DNA of 64,000 bases from Nitzschia sp. pyKryTriq1 (Eukaryota > Bacillariophyta > Bacillariophyceae > Bacillariales > Bacillariaceae), in assembly GCA_956465555.1 (NCBI GenBank), contig OY101118.1:124001-188000 (forward strand), in the 5' to 3' direction. This document shows, one piece after another, positions 49,049 through 59,851 of this stretch. The translations under genes were made by a program, and so were the position numbers. Position 1 is the stretch's first letter. Every line of letters begins with the position of its first letter. The notes beneath the pieces are model-generated. The model was given only the letters and a program-made list of their open reading frames with translations. It was not told where the DNA came from and searched no databases.

Positions 49049-51862
49049 TCAAAAGTTGAGCTGTCTCGTCCAGTACATTAGTGCATCACGTGGAGTTGGC
49101 ATCCAATGCAAAGCACATTCGTCGTCGTCTCTTAGGAGAGCCAGGTCCGTGGACAGCTTGGAGTAAGCCCAGTGGGCCGATTCAAAGTCTGGGAATTTGA
49201 TCTCGCAGCTCGCGCGGCCCCGTATCCTGTTTTGTCGTCGTCCTTCGATATCCAAACAGACGTACAGGCTGGGACAAAGAATCTGGCTGAGCTCGTATTC
49301 AATCGACTTGATATCATGCTGCCGTGAAACATCTTCGAGATAGAGCTTGGTCATATCTGAAGTCCGATGCGAGCGTATGAGGTGCTTGTCGAGGACCATT
49401 CCAAAGATTCGGAGCGGGTCATCCGTAGCCTTTTGCGCGGCGGCCACATCGCGAAACATGATGGTAGCGTAGAGTGGCGTTCGAGGGCGTTGCCACATCT
49501 GCCGAGCTCTACTAGAGGGTTTTCGGATCTTCTTTTTGGAATCTTCCCATTTGCGACCAGGGTCCAAATCGGGTCTCTGATGGTAGATTTGAATCGCCTC
49601 GATGGGTCCGCAGCGCGAATAGGCTTCCATGATTTTCTCTTCCGAGATATCAATCGGAAGATTATCGATAAATACAAGCTGGTTCGTTGGGGCAGCTTGG
49701 ATGGACGCTGCTATCTTGGACGCTTCCGCTGCTTGCTGGAGGGCTGTTTTAGCCTGGTAGAGATGTGGCTCTTGTGGATCGCTAGCGCCCAGTTCTCCAA
49801 CCGAGATTGCTTCAAAGAGAACATAGCTGCGGGATTGGATCATGCTCTTTTTCTTTCCGTCCTTTCCGGATGGTTGCTTGGCCGCCTCTTGAAGCGTCGC
49901 CATGATGCTTTCTTCGGAATCATCGTAGACTCTGTCTTCTTCTTCTTCATCATCATCATCATCGTCGTAGTCGTCGTCTTCCAGATCCTCTTCCTCCTCG
50001 TCGTCGTCTTCTATAGACCAGTCGACGGAAGCGGTCTCGGCATCCATACTATCGTTGACGGCTTCATTTTTGCGACTTTTCTCCTTTGTCACCACGTTCG
50101 TTTCTTTGATCGCTCCTACTGATGAAGCCGCCGTTGTGGCTATATTGGATTGCTGCTGATGATGATGATGCTGATGTTTTTGTTGTTGTTGTTGTTGTTG
50201 TTCGTGTTCTTGGACCAAAATGGACTGAATTGTCTGAAAGGCCGAAACGAATTCCTCTCGAGCTTCTTTCCAATGCTCTTGCCGGGAGATGTGGGCCGGA
50301 TCGGATGCAAGAATATCGTCCAATAAGGAGGCCCCGATCGTCGTCGTCGTTGTCGTCGTCATTGTCGTCGTTTCCTTATCCTGCTTGTCTTCATCCTCCT
50401 CCCCAACAATGACAACTTCATTCAGATGAAAAAAGTCCATAAGGATGGGGGTAATGTGATGAAAATGAGTAGGTGCGCTTGTATGAAGAGAAGAGACGGA
50501 AAAGGTTGAGAATGGTTTTGTTGTAGTTGCTGTTGTTGTAGTTGATGTTTCTCCAGAACCACCGTTCGCCCTTTCTTGTTGCCTGACATGATAGTCTTTG
50601 AGCTTGGTCATGAGCTTTTGATAGTAAAAGGGTGGAAGATGGGATCGTAGTGTTTGCGCCACGTGTCTGGCTTCTTGGGTCTGTTCCTTAGAAGTTTTGG
50701 AAAGTAAAAGTTGGGATAATCTCTTGGATCTTGCGGCGAGATATTCCGCTAATGCATGCTGTTGCAGCTGTTTCTTGGTGGAAGAAGAAGAAGAAGAAGA
50801 AGCGAGTAGCAGGCCGTCGGCATCATCCTCTCCTTTTTCTTCTTCCTTTGGTCGTAAGGACGATGTAAGTTTCTTGACGAGTTGATGCTTGTGTTTATGA
50901 TTCCAAAAGAGAGGCTGTTGGACAGTCGCCTTTCGTGCCTCGACGAGTATTTCGACATCTTTGGGGGCAATCGTTTCAGAAGGAAAATTGGTTGGATTCC
51001 TTTTCTTGGTAGTAGTAGTTGGAGCAATAATCAAATTCCAAAAGGCAAGAGGGACATGGGCGGGAATGGACTTTCGACCCTCCAAGAACTTTTGGGTCAT
51101 CTTCCAAAAGTCTACTGTTTTGGCTGCTTGTGTTGTTGTTGCTTGTTCTCCTGCTGCTGCTGCTGCTCCTGCTGCGGTTTCTTGAGCATGAACCAGTTTA
51201 TCTCGTAGTTTGGAAATAATTTTGAGTTTGGACAGTTCGGTCCGCAAGGCAAGTTGTTCAAAGTGATCTTCAATGGTATCACGAGCATGTACATTGCGGA
51301 GTTGCAAGAGCTGAGGCGGACTGGAAGAAGAAGAAGCAGGTGGTGATAGTGGCAATGTTTTCTTGTTCCCTTGCTGATGCTGATGCTGTTTTCGTTGCTT
51401 TTGCTTTTGCTGCTTTTGCTGCTGCTGCTGCTGCTGCTGCTTCGTTTTTGTAGGGACGCTAGACAAAGTCTTTGATTTTAGTTCCGGAAAGGGTGCGGGA
51501 GGGTCACTAGAAGCACGTGTATTAGCTTGAGAAGCAGGAGAAGCTTGAGAGGCAGGAGAAGTAGGAATGTTGTCGTCGTTGGGTGGTGGGAGTTGATGGC
51601 TGGTAGAAAAGTAGCAAAGATTATAGGTAGCTCGCCGTGGTGGATATTGTTGCAGTACCCCCGAACACGGCAAAGGCTGCCGCGTGGTTGATGCTGTTAT
51701 TGCTGTCTGGAAGGAATAATAGAAGAGACGTCGACTGTTACTGGAGCCAAAAGACGAAGAAAGAGAATGTTCTCGTCGAAGTAGCAGATTTTCGACCACC
51801 ACTACTAGACGAAGAGGATGGTGTCCTGCTCGTCCTTGATGCCGTATTATTAGCGACGCCAT
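49049..51862 (-). CDS. RNA-binding (RRM) protein, probably mitochondrial
   Basis: 937 aa from ATG at 51862. The N-terminus is Arg/Ser-rich, lacks acidic residues and contains hydrophobic patches, as in mitochondrial presequences. Long Gln, Ser, Lys and acidic tracts fill the middle. The C-terminal ~210 residues hold an RRM: RNP2-like LVFIDNLP (about residue 729), EEKIMEAYSRCGPIEAIQI, a long basic loop, and RNP1-like PLYATIMFRDVAAAQKA. A second, more degenerate RRM-like unit follows (TKLYLEDVS about residue 838; ASCEIKFPDFESAHWAYSKL). Helical regions between 190 and 450 (for example RTELSKLKIISKLRDKLV) may be protein-binding. Known role of the fold: single-stranded RNA binding. Organelle RNA processing is inferred from the presequence only; plastid import is unlikely because no signal peptide is present. 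Confidence 0.78.
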   Translation of the reverse strand: MASLIIRHQGRAGHHPLRLVVVVENLLLRREHSLSSSFGSSNSRRLFYYSFQTAITASTTRQPLPCSGVLQQYPPRRATYNLCYFSTSHQLPPPNDDNIPTSPASQASPASQANTRASSDPPAPFPELKSKTLSSVPTKTKQQQQQQQQKQQKQKQRKQHQHQQGNKKTLPLSPPASSSSSPPQLLQLRNVHARDTIEDHFEQLALRTELSKLKIISKLRDKLVHAQETAAGAAAAAGEQATTTQAAKTVDFWKMTQKFLEGRKSIPAHVPLAFWNLIIAPTTTTKKRNPTNFPSETIAPKDVEILVEARKATVQQPLFWNHKHKHQLVKKLTSSLRPKEEEKGEDDADGLLLASSSSSSSTKKQLQQHALAEYLAARSKRLSQLLLSKTSKEQTQEARHVAQTLRSHLPPFYYQKLMTKLKDYHVRQQERANGGSGETSTTTTATTTKPFSTFSVSSLHTSAPTHFHHITPILMDFFHLNEVVIVGEEDEDKQDKETTTMTTTTTTTIGASLLDDILASDPAHISRQEHWKEAREEFVSAFQTIQSILVQEHEQQQQQQQKHQHHHHQQQSNIATTAASSVGAIKETNVVTKEKSRKNEAVNDSMDAETASVDWSIEDDDEEEEDLEDDDYDDDDDDEEEEDRVYDDSEESIMATLQEAAKQPSGKDGKKKSMIQSRSYVLFEAISVGELGASDPQEPHLYQAKTALQQAAEASKIAASIQAAPTNQLVFIDNLPIDISEEKIMEAYSRCGPIEAIQIYHQRPDLDPGRKWEDSKKKIRKPSSRARQMWQRPRTPLYATIMFRDVAAAQKATDDPLRIFGMVLDKHLIRSHRTSDMTKLYLEDVSRQHDIKSIEYELSQILCPSLYVCLDIEGRRQNRIRGRASCEIKFPDFESAHWAYSKLSTDLALLRDDDECALHWMPTPRDALMYWTRQLNF

Positions 51863-52962
51863 AATTGTTTAGCACAAGTCGAAGCTATTCAATCCTCCAA
51901 GGATCTCTAACTGCAGATGCATTTCAATGCGTGGTGTGGATTTGTTACTTTGTTACTTTGGACTTTGGACACCATGGTCGGGTCCCAACTTATTTTGAGA
52001 TCAGGAATCAGGATGGGATTGATGTTGCACATACAAGTACTTGATCGGGTGGTCGTCAAAGAAGATGATGATTAGACGAAAGTGGCGTGGCGCGCCACGT
52101 TCGAGGGACAGACGGAACTTCGCGGCCCGCCCCCAGGGGGCTAAGGCCCGCCCCCATGCATATGTGGTTTGCTAGTAGAGAGCTGAGAGGAAAGGAGCCG
52201 TATCAAAGGACGGGCCGTTCCTCGTCATGCCGGCTCTCTATAGTAATCTACAATCCATTGATGACGTACTGCAGACTAGTAGTAGACACAGAAGCCCCGC
52301 CCCCCCCCCCACAGTACCAGGTACCTTACCGTACAAGGTACTGGTACCGGTACGCGGGACCACTCTACTGGCGGTAATCGTAGTACGGTAGCGAAGTATG
52401 GTCAGTGGAACACAAACCATCATCACATACCATAATGGGAACTCTTGAGCAGGAACGCTATTTTGTTGGTAGTAGAACCCTTCACTTCAAGATTTAAAGT
52501 AGAACCCTACCGTCAACTTCACTTATAGATTTAACCAACGCGACATTCTTCATTTTTTTGTCTATTGTACTTGTTGCCAACGGATGTACAGTACGATACT
52601 GCAAGTTGCCAAGTCGAAGCCATGCCACGCACGCACGCACCCGCCTACAAGTACTACCTCGTACAGTACATACTAGGGCATCATCCAAAGGGTTCTTCTC
52701 GTTCGTCGTTGAGAATCGGAAACGACAGATGCTTGTTCTGTCGCATCGCATCATGCAAAAGTCGAAACAAAACAAAAAAGGATGAGTGGAATGCATTTAC
52801 ACACTACAAGTACGCGTTGTCGCGCTCATTATTATTTTCTGTTCTTCATTCGCAAAAGACCCACACTATACTTTTTTCGATTGGACAAACATACAGGCAG
52901 ATACGGTGCTCCCGGTAGCTCCGAGGCTTTATCATCGTCCACCTCTCCAATCATTCTTCATC
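51863..52962. other. Divergent intergenic region
   Basis: Promoter spacer between the RRM gene and HSF 2. It has a run of C at about 52301, GTACCGGTAC at 52344 and several GTAC stretches. The part 52786-52962 is open in frame with HSF 2 but is taken as leader. Confidence 0.5.
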
Positions 52963-54156
52963 ATGTCATCCGCCTTGTTTACTGCTTCTAATAGCAAGAA
53001 CACCAGTGTTACTATTACTAGTAGTAGCGGCAGCAACAACAGCAACAACAAAAACGCAAAGAAAAGATCGCTCGAAGACGAATTTCCCACCAAGTTGCAT
53101 CGCATCCTGAACGAAGCCGAAGCTCTTGGCTTTGCCGATTGTATCACGTGGATGCCCGATGGTACTTCCTTCAAGATCGCCAATAAAAGCAAGTTTGAAA
53201 GGGATGTCATGCCCCGTTACTTTGCGACCTGCCGATTCAAATCCCTACAACGCTCTTTGAATATGTGGGGCTTTAGCGCGTCGTCCTCCTCGAATGCAAA
53301 GTCCGACTCGGCGGCCAGCAAGGGAGGAGGAGGAGGAGGAGGAGGACGTCGGCATCATCCTCTCTTTATCAAGGGACAACCCGGGCTCTGTAAGAATATG
53401 TCTCGTGTTCGGGTAAAACAACCCGGTGCGAGAAAATCCAGCACCAAGAAGAAGATGAAGAAGAACGATGACATCAAGAAACAGCACCATCATCAGCAAG
53501 AAGTAGTTGCGCCTTTTTCTTCCGCTAACAATAATGTTCCAACACAAGGAATGTTTCATCCACTTGCGGAGCAACAGCGGCAACCACACAACGGCGCACT
53601 TCTGGTGCCAAATCAAGCGCAACTACTAGGTTCTTGCAACATGTCTACTAGCCTCCTGCACCATCACATGGCTCAGTCGCAACCCAATGTTCTTCTCTTG
53701 AACGAATTGCTCGCACAGACACTGGCGGATCTTCATCATCAGCAGCAACAACAACAACAGCAAGCCTCTCCCCATGCTGCTGCTGCGGACCAGGAAAAAC
53801 TAATTTTGGCTGCCACACTTGTCAATCTCTTGGCGCCTCTTCAGCCACATACTATCACCAATGCTGGTGGTGCTAGTACTATGAGTACCAATGTGAAGAA
53901 CCTGGATCAGCATCATCATCATCAGCACCAGCAGCACCATCAGCACCAAAAGTACCAACAAGATTACTTGCAGCAGCAAGGACGTGGCGACGACGATGAT
54001 TACCTGTTGTTAGACGCTTTTCGTCAACAAGAACAACTACAACGAGGACAGCAAGAATCCATGATGAACAAGAGTACTACTTCTTCTTTTACTTTCCCTC
54101 AACAACAACAAGCCATGATGATGATGATGATGCATAATAATCCCGCCCAGCACTAG
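52963..54156 (+). CDS. Heat shock factor (HSF)-type transcription factor 2
   Basis: 397 aa from the ATG at 52963, chosen because the following sequence is Ser/Asn-rich and leads straight into the domain, whereas the 59 upstream codons resemble leader. The HSF DNA-binding domain spans about residues 41-150: FPTKLHRILNEAEALGF, ITWMPDGTSFKIANKSKF, YFATCRFKSLQRSLNMWGF, a Gly-rich loop (wing), then HHPLFIKGQPGLCKNMSR. A basic segment (KKKMKKNDD) may be a nuclear localisation signal. The C-terminal half is rich in Gln and His. A hydrophobic patch (ILAATLVNLLAPL) may be an activation segment. The frame ends at TAG (54154-54156), but the same frame stays open for another 78 codons beyond it. Unlike HSF 1, the DNA-binding domain is not interrupted by an intron. 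Confidence 0.88.
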   Translation: MSSALFTASNSKNTSVTITSSSGSNNSNNKNAKKRSLEDEFPTKLHRILNEAEALGFADCITWMPDGTSFKIANKSKFERDVMPRYFATCRFKSLQRSLNMWGFSASSSSNAKSDSAASKGGGGGGGGRRHHPLFIKGQPGLCKNMSRVRVKQPGARKSSTKKKMKKNDDIKKQHHHQQEVVAPFSSANNNVPTQGMFHPLAEQQRQPHNGALLVPNQAQLLGSCNMSTSLLHHHMAQSQPNVLLLNELLAQTLADLHHQQQQQQQQASPHAAAADQEKLILAATLVNLLAPLQPHTITNAGGASTMSTNVKNLDQHHHHQHQQHHQHQKYQQDYLQQQGRGDDDDYLLLDAFRQQEQLQRGQQESMMNKSTTSSFTFPQQQQAMMMMMMHNNPAQH

Positions 54157-54390
54157 GTCGATGCCAGCAGTTGTACCAGAAGAACTGCGGATATGATCAG
54201 CCTCAGTAAAAAGGAGGACGACAACAAGATGGCAGCAGCCATCTCACCTTCATCATCATCATCGTCCTCCTCTTTGAACGCTCCGCAGCAGCAGCAGCAG
54301 CATCAAGAACCTCCCGCCTTTGATTTGGTATCGGCCATTCTTCTTTTGCAACAGCACGGTGCTGGTCATGGTCATGATAGTACTAGTTAG
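54157..54390 (+). other. In-frame open extension after the HSF 2 stop codon
   Basis: Directly after the TAG at 54154 the same frame runs on for 77 sense codons to a TAG at 54388. It has an ATG at 54193 and contains Ser and Gln tracts and FDLVSAILLLQQHG, which resembles the hydrophobic patch earlier in HSF 2. It may be the former C-terminus cut off by a nonsense change, a read-through extension, or chance. Confidence 0.5.
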
Positions 54391-55445
54391 TACTACTACT
54401 ACCTTCATGTTGTAAGAAAAGCCCTGTACTACTACAACTACTAGCACAGACAATTTCTACTACTACCACTATTACTTCTTTTTAAAAACAATCACGAGAC
54501 TCCTCAGCATCCTCTTTCTCATGTCTGCTATACCAACGCTTCTTCTTGTTGCTTTGTCCGCAACACTAGTGTCAGAAGCACTAGTACTAGTCCTAGGTAG
54601 TAGAGCTAGTACTACTAGAGCTAGTAGGAGGTGGCCAAATCCTCCAATTAGTGAACAGAGAAGGGCCATGTCGAGACGAACGCACGCAAGTTCGTTCTCT
54701 ATGCTCTTCTACTCTACTCTACTCTAGTAGTAGAGACTATTGATGATGAGTCCTCTAATGATGATGATTCTCTTCTGGTGTGTTCTTGCTTGGCAACGCT
54801 ACTACATATGTACAGTCAGTATGGGGGTCACGGCGTGGAAACAGAAGAGGCGAAGTACAACAGTGTGTTCTTCTGTCCTATTTGGGGGAGTTAAGAGGAC
54901 TGAAAACGAATAATCATACCCCCCCCCCCCCCGCCCCCGATACAGGTCTTTTGGATACCAAGGCCCATCAAGCTTGTGCAAGTAGGATCATTATTTAATA
55001 CAAAAAGACTTTGGGCCATAATAATAACAAATGACTCTTCCTCGAACTATTAGGGATTGATCGTATTCCACGCCGGCCCAGCTATCGAAATCCCTCAGAC
55101 GCGCACACGGAATAATACCGATTCCGGTAATAGAACGAGACGAGAAGTTCGATCCTTCGGTCTCTATCTCACGATATGATGCTCGATGCTCGATGCTCGA
55201 TGCTCGATGCTCGATGCTCGATGCTCGATGCTCGATGCTCGATGCTCGCGATGCTCGCGATGCTCGATGAAGAGGGAGTAGGAAACAGCACATCTTATCT
55301 GTGCGTCGATCATCGCTACTACAACAGAACCGTGCATGTAAGAGTACAGAGAGCAACACTACTTGTCGCCCACATCATCTTTCCAAGCTCTTGGACAGAC
55401 CGTCCAGATTCGACTCAGTTGTTGTTCTTCAAAAGAATAATAATA
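54391..55445. other. Intergenic region
   Basis: Contains CTAGTA simple sequence (54540-54615), a C run of about 15 (near 54920-54935) and the 7-bp minisatellite listed separately. No gene seen. Confidence 0.5.
55178..55265. repeat. 7-bp minisatellite (GATGCTC)n
   Basis: Ten perfect consecutive copies of GATGCTC (55178-55247) followed by two more separated by GC dinucleotides. It sits about 180 bp upstream of the ATG of the next gene, probably in its promoter or leader. Because 7 is not a multiple of 3, all three frames are read in turn. Confidence 0.95.
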
Positions 55446-56216
55446 ATGTCCGTGCTACTCTTCATGCCAGAATCGGGAGGAAATCCTCTCGACAGTGTTA
55501 TTCTGACCAGTGTTGACGGTGATGACGACGATGATGATGATGGGAATAACGACAATGATGATATTGCTAATACAACTACTATTAGTACATCACGAAGTTG
55601 TACGATGATAAGTCGATTTGAATGGAAAGATGGCAAGCCGGTTCGAAAACTCTCAAGCGACTCTGCTTCGATGGCCTTGAGTATTCTTTCGGCGGACATT
55701 ACCGAAGGAGACGATTTCTCGAGTCTTGAAGGGGGCGGCGGCGGCGACCATGAGGATGATGACGCTTCATCTTTTGCTGCTACCCCAGCTGCTGCAGCTG
55801 CTGCTGCTGCAGCAGCCAAACAACAACATTCCTTTCATCGAGGTCGCCGTCCTCTGTATCGCACTCGATCGGCACCTGCCGCACTTCATCCTACCATCGC
55901 AGATGCGAAGCAACCCCAGCTCCGATTAACGCCCATGGCGGGTGCCATCCTAGGAGCGACGGTACCGGGAGGAGCCGCCAAACATATAGTCAAGGTGGTC
56001 AACAAGGCTCACGAACAACGACGAAAGCTACTACGGCTACGACAAGAGCAGCAGCAGCAGCAGCAGCAAACACAAGATGCATCGCCTAATACTACTACTC
56101 GAGCCAACAGCATCATCCACCAAGAACAACCACGAGCGCCATCAGCATCATCATTATCATCCTCCAAAAAACCACCATCTGCAGTGGTCCGAGCACATTC
56201 TGGATTCCTTGTCTAA
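55446..56216 (+). CDS. Hypothetical protein, Asp- and Ala-rich
   Basis: 256 aa from the ATG at 55446 (MSVLLFMPESGG); the frame is open upstream only through the 7-bp minisatellite. No family recognised. An acidic N-terminal third (Asp/Asn run) is followed by MISRFEWKDGKPVRKLSSDSAS, an Ala run, and a basic segment RGRRPLYRTRSAPAALHP. The more ordered-looking part is LTPMAGAILGATVPGGAAKHIVKVVNKAHEQRRKLLRLRQE, predicted to be helical, followed by a Gln tract. The C-terminus ends SAVVRAHSGFLV. Possible kinase sites are frequent (RSAP, KLSS). No targeting signal seen. Confidence 0.6.
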   Translation: MSVLLFMPESGGNPLDSVILTSVDGDDDDDDDGNNDNDDIANTTTISTSRSCTMISRFEWKDGKPVRKLSSDSASMALSILSADITEGDDFSSLEGGGGGDHEDDDASSFAATPAAAAAAAAAAKQQHSFHRGRRPLYRTRSAPAALHPTIADAKQPQLRLTPMAGAILGATVPGGAAKHIVKVVNKAHEQRRKLLRLRQEQQQQQQQTQDASPNTTTRANSIIHQEQPRAPSASSLSSSKKPPSAVVRAHSGFLV

Positions 56217-56410
56217 TAGACTATTATATAATAGCAAAAGTAGAAGCTATAATATATCATTATATCATAATGCTTATTCTTCTTAGCTAGTAGTAGTAGC
56301 GAGTATAGTAGTAGCCATACACCAGTATATTAGCACCACATTCAATCGATCATTCAGCCATCCATTCACTCTTTTTCACGTGGTATATGCGTTGTATAGT
56401 CAAGTCTAGT

Positions 56411-59400
56411 CTAGTCTAGAAGCGCGAGTGAAGAGTCAACCTTCTGGTCCAACCACGCCCAAAGGTTTCCTAGTACCACTCGATGCCCTGTCTTGATGGT
56501 TTTGTTGCTGTTGCTTTTGGTGTTGCTCTTGTTGTTGCTCTTACGACCACCCATTCCCGATAATATCCAACGAAGGGGTTGAAGAAACAAGCGAAGAAGT
56601 TTCAAAGTCCAGCGTTCGACCATCTTGCCTCCCCACAAGAAAAAGGAAGAATAGGTACGAGTCGTCAGAATTCGGGAGTGGCTGTTGTTGTTGTTGTTGT
56701 TGGAGGAGGAGGACAACGTTGTCAAGGTACTGCTACTAGTACCGGGCGGCGGCAACGACGACTTGGAAGAAACATTCCATTCAGCAGGTCTGGCAGCGAT
56801 AGGAGGCTGGGTGCTCCCGCCGCCAAGGGTCACTTGTCGAGGTCGATGAAGTGATGATGATGATGCCTTGGAAGAAGTAGTGGCAGTGATGGTGCTCCCC
56901 TCATTGGCTTCATTTTTCTTCTTGGACTTGACTTCCTCTTCTTCTTCGTATTCTGCTTGAGTGGACTGATTATTGAGGACGCAAGTCATGGGACTTTTGC
57001 AATAGTCGGCAACCGAAGCGATCGTATCAGTCGAGGATGTTGTTGTGGCGGCGGATGCGGCTGACGTTGAGAGAATGGCAGCCGCCCCGCTAGCAGTACT
57101 GGCAGCAGCACTTGTCAAGGAAGACGTCGTTTCGGGCCGATGAGGGTGTAGCAGAGACTTGACAAAGTTGGCCTTGTTTTGAGATCGTGAAGATGCAATA
57201 TTATTGGTTGTTCCTGGTTCCGTAGTAGTAGTAGTAGACGAGGTGCCATAGTGTTGAATCGCCAAACCGACCGTCATGGCCAGGAATCCAACAGCCACGG
57301 CCGTTGCCAATCGCCTTCGTTTTCGCTTGCGTTCCAGAATCGCTTCGGGACCGGGTCCATACCCAGCAGCAATGACCGCTCGATCATTGGCGTGTCGTTT
57401 CAAATACTCATAATCAGGCTTGGAAAACGTTGATGAGGAGGATGATGATTCGTCCAAAACATCCAAGGCTTGTGCCAACGCCGCGGCAGCAGCCGTCTCA
57501 TCTTCTTTGCTCAACGATGACGACAAGGCCTTTGCCTTTTTACGGCGATCTTTGCGAGAAGTAGCCTTGAGACCCATCTCTTGACGCAATCGTTGCTTCA
57601 AGACCCAATCCGAAGGGCTCATGGATATCAAGGACCAAGTAGGAGGCTCTTGTAATAGTGAAATTCCACTGGTCGCTGTCGAGAGAGGTGGAGGGGAAAA
57701 CATCATCCCTGTCGTGTCTTGTTGTTGTTGCTGCTGCTGTCGTTCATAGTACCGACGGGCATAGGCTTCAAGAGACCGTGGTGGATAGCGGGCCATGTAT
57801 TGCAAAGCCGTATCAATCAATTCTTGAAATGGAACTCGTTGCTCTTTTCCTTCTTCGATAGTAGTTTGACCCAATAACAATAATTGATTGTTCTTCTTGT
57901 TGCTGTTGGAGAAGACCGAGCTTGAAGCACTGTACACGCTCGGAGTGCTCGTTTGTACCGAGGGGGGTTGGAGGACCGAGGAACAGGTATCCATGTCGGT
58001 GGATGCCGTTTGATCATCTTCATCGTCCATTTCATCGTCATCTCCGTCTCCATCATCATCTTCGTCATCGTCACTAATGTAGCCTCCTCCTTGTTCCCAC
58101 GAGGCACGTTTCCATCCGACTTTACAAGAATTTCTTGGCAAACTCGCGAGACATTGATGCAATGCCGCAAAATCACAATCCGTGTCCAAAATCAATTGAC
58201 GATTGTACGGATGCAACATCATGGCCAAACTGACATATAATACCAACAGTGGATGGCTGGATAAAAAGGCATCAAACAATCGTTTGCATAGATTGGTATC
58301 TCGTACATCATGAGAAAACCATGTGAGGACCCAACTCAAACAAAAGAAGGGCTCCATATCGACATCTTTCAAGTGATTGTGAACTTGTGGATCGAGCTGT
58401 GCCAATAGAGGATAGAGTGTCAATTTGAGTGCCGTTTGTAAACTGACAAAATTGCTTCTCATGGAATCTCGAAAATGAGAAAAGGACACTTGACACAAGA
58501 CACGGGATGCCAAATCCAAACCAAACGGATCGTCCTTGTCCTTGTCCTTGTTTTTATTGCTGCTGCTGTTGGTGAATGCTGTTGATAACGAGGATCGAGA
58601 AAGTACCGAAGATGCTGAAGAGGATTGCCCTCCTCCCAGCGCATGCATAAATATACAAGCCACGTCATGATATCCTTGATAATATCTCAACTTGTCATCT
58701 TCGTCAATATCAGTCTTGTGATTGTTGTTGTTGTTGTTGTTGCTATCCTTGCTACTAGTACTTTCCGCATACGATTCCACCAAGGTCAGATTGATCAAAT
58801 TGGCAAGCCGTCGTTGTTTCTTCTTGAGTAACAGTGCGACTTTCTTGTTGGAAGGACTGTCCTTCAACTTGATTTGATTCCTGCGCGATCGTTGACTTCC
58901 CGTCAACAAGTGCCAGGTGCATCGCGATACGTCTCGTTCAATTTGTTCCACATCCATAGACTGCACCAACAAATCAGCATAGGATGTATGGGTTTGGTAT
59001 GGAGTCGTACCGGTAGTATTTCCAAGAATGGAATACGCACCAGATGGTGGTGATGATGATGATAATGCAGTAGTATTTTCCTTATCCTTATCCGCAGCAT
59101 CTGCATCCGGAACCAAGGCAGTATCAATTTCGAATCGTTGCTGATCTTCTTCATCAATCGTTGTAGAATGAATCAAAGTGCGAGCATTCAAATTATTGTT
59201 ATATCTACTACTAGTAGTAGTAGTAGTAGTAGTAGTAGAATAAGGACTTGCTGTCGTCTCTGGCTTGTTCGTTGTTGTTGTCGTTTCCTGGATGATGGAA
59301 GCAGCATCCGGGATGGTGGTGGCGGCGCTGCTGCTAGTTTCATACTTTTGAAGTCCCACCAGTTTGGGCCAAGCTCGTTTTCGGAGTGTATCTAGAAAAT

Positions 59401-59851
59401 GAAAGGAAAAAGGACAAACGTACAGAGTACGTATTGAAACACAAACGTGAGAATCAGAGAGAGAGAAATAGAGAGATAGAAGGAGGATACGTCAGTTCCA
59501 TGTCGTGTCCAAGGGACAGCAGCGGTACAAATACTATTTTGTGTAGGTTTGTTCGTACGAATACACACGAACGAGCGAACGAAAGAAGGAACGACAGTAT
59601 TTACCATTCACAAGTCCTCCATCCGTCAAGGCCAATTCACGTAATTTCCAAAGATCGACCGTCGGTTGCAACAAGACAAGATTGATTTCTTCCGCCTTTT
59701 TCTCCAAATTGCGATATAGAGAACCACCACCGGATGTTGTTGTTGCTGTTGCTGACGATGCTGATGGTATGAATGGTTTTGTGGATGGTTGCTTGGAAGC
59801 AGCAGCCGCCGCCGCCGCCGAGGATGATGGTGATGATGATGATGATGTCAT
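56411..59851 (-). CDS. TBC-domain Rab GTPase-activating protein with C-terminal membrane segment, two exons
   Basis: Exon 1 is 59605-59851 and exon 2 is 56411-59391, giving 1075 aa. The splice (GTAAAT donor, CTAG acceptor) joins LRELALTDGGLVN to DTLRKRAWPKLVGL, the standard start of a TBC domain. Other TBC features: IERDVSRC with the catalytic arginine-finger Arg, YYQGYHDVACIFMHAL with the glutamine-finger Gln, then MEPFFCLSWVLTWFSHDV, LCKRLFDAFLSSHPLLVLYVSLAMML and DFAALHQCLASLP. Known role: TBC proteins stimulate GTP hydrolysis by Rab GTPases in membrane traffic. A hydrophobic helix (LATAVAVGFLAMTVGLAI, after a basic RKRKRRR stretch) and another near the C-terminus match the TBC1D20/Gyp8 branch, which sits in the ER and acts on Rab1/Ypt1. 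That subfamily placement is an inference. Long Ser/Thr/Asn inserts are characteristic of this genome. Confidence 0.88.
59392..59604 (-). other. Intron of the TBC gene
   Basis: 213 bp, phase 1, donor G|GTAAAT, acceptor TTTCTAG. The joined codon is GAT and the join restores the TBC consensus GGLVND.LR..AWP.L. Confidence 0.88.

Noticed and set aside
53245-53622. 125-codon minus-strand frame over HSF 2
   Set aside because: It lies entirely inside the HSF coding sequence and is explained by complementarity.
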